This document shows positions 5,011-5,109 of a stretch of DNA of 5,109 nucleotides, in pieces. Each line of letters begins with the position of its first letter. Position 1 is the stretch's first letter. The notes beneath the pieces are model-generated. The model worked only from the letters and a program-made list of their open reading frames with translations. It was not told the DNA's origin and ran no database searches. Position numbers and translations under genes: made by a program. Origin of the DNA: Pseudomonadota bacterium. GTDB taxonomy: Bacteria; Pseudomonadota; Alphaproteobacteria; Rhizobiales; Rhizobiaceae. The stretch is from contig JAEYTV010000159.1 of the NCBI GenBank assembly GCA_023433855.1, positions 1-5,109 of the forward strand, given 5' to 3'.

Positions 5011-5109
5011 TTCTTCTTGGCCGGCTACATTAGCCCCGACGCAAGCAAGCTCGTCCAGAATTGCTCGAATCACGAAAAAGTCCCGCGGGATTGGAGATGA
5101 GGGCAAGAT

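Noticed and set aside
4834..5106. 90-codon version of the small membrane protein
   Set aside because: The extra N-terminal part contains the exact AGGAGG and the palindromic hexamers and has no protein-like pattern; the TTG at 4938 is far better supported.

Overview
The window looks like alphaproteobacterial chromosome, most likely of the order Hyphomicrobiales (rhizobia and relatives). This is an inference from an ExoD-family protein, a tRNA-Asn gene with an encoded CCA end, frequent GTG and TTG starts, and GC-rich codon use on the right side. No species can be named from the sequence alone. The main structural feature is a tRNA-Asn gene (3540-3614, minus strand). Just beyond its 3' end, in the same orientation, lies the decayed N-terminal part of a phage-type tyrosine integrase (2679-3376). 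This is the usual layout of an element that integrated at a tRNA gene, so 3540 is read here as an old island boundary.

Left of the boundary (1-3540) the content is accessory and visibly less GC-rich. A CDP-glycerol glycerophosphotransferase-like protein (45-1202, plus) meets a class I SAM-dependent methyltransferase (1206-1913, minus) tail to tail, 3 bp apart. Both fit a surface-polysaccharide cluster that continues off the left edge. The methyltransferase start lies directly after a perfect 8-bp hairpin that covers part of its Shine-Dalgarno. Next is a divergent pair of small unrecognised genes (1964-2173 minus; 2240-2641 plus), and then the integrase pseudogene, whose reading frame breaks at least five times. 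The 3377-3539 stretch holds a candidate tRNA terminator and nested inverted repeats.

Right of the boundary (3615-5109) the sequence looks like core chromosome. It holds a tRNA promoter, a 95-residue basic membrane protein (3769-4056, plus), a convergent ExoD-family inner-membrane protein (4080-4721, minus), and a 34-codon single-pass membrane protein (4834-4938, minus) with an exact AGGAGG ribosome binding site. Upstream of that small gene are palindromic hexamers that could be an operator.

The surface theme appears on both sides (glycerophosphotransferase and methyltransferase on the left, ExoD on the right), but nothing in the sequence links the two groups functionally. No CRISPR array, complete insertion sequence or intact recombinase is present. 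I found no clear new multi-gene system. The observations most worth checking are the RBS-masking hairpin, the unannotated small membrane protein and the decayed tRNA-Asn integration junction.
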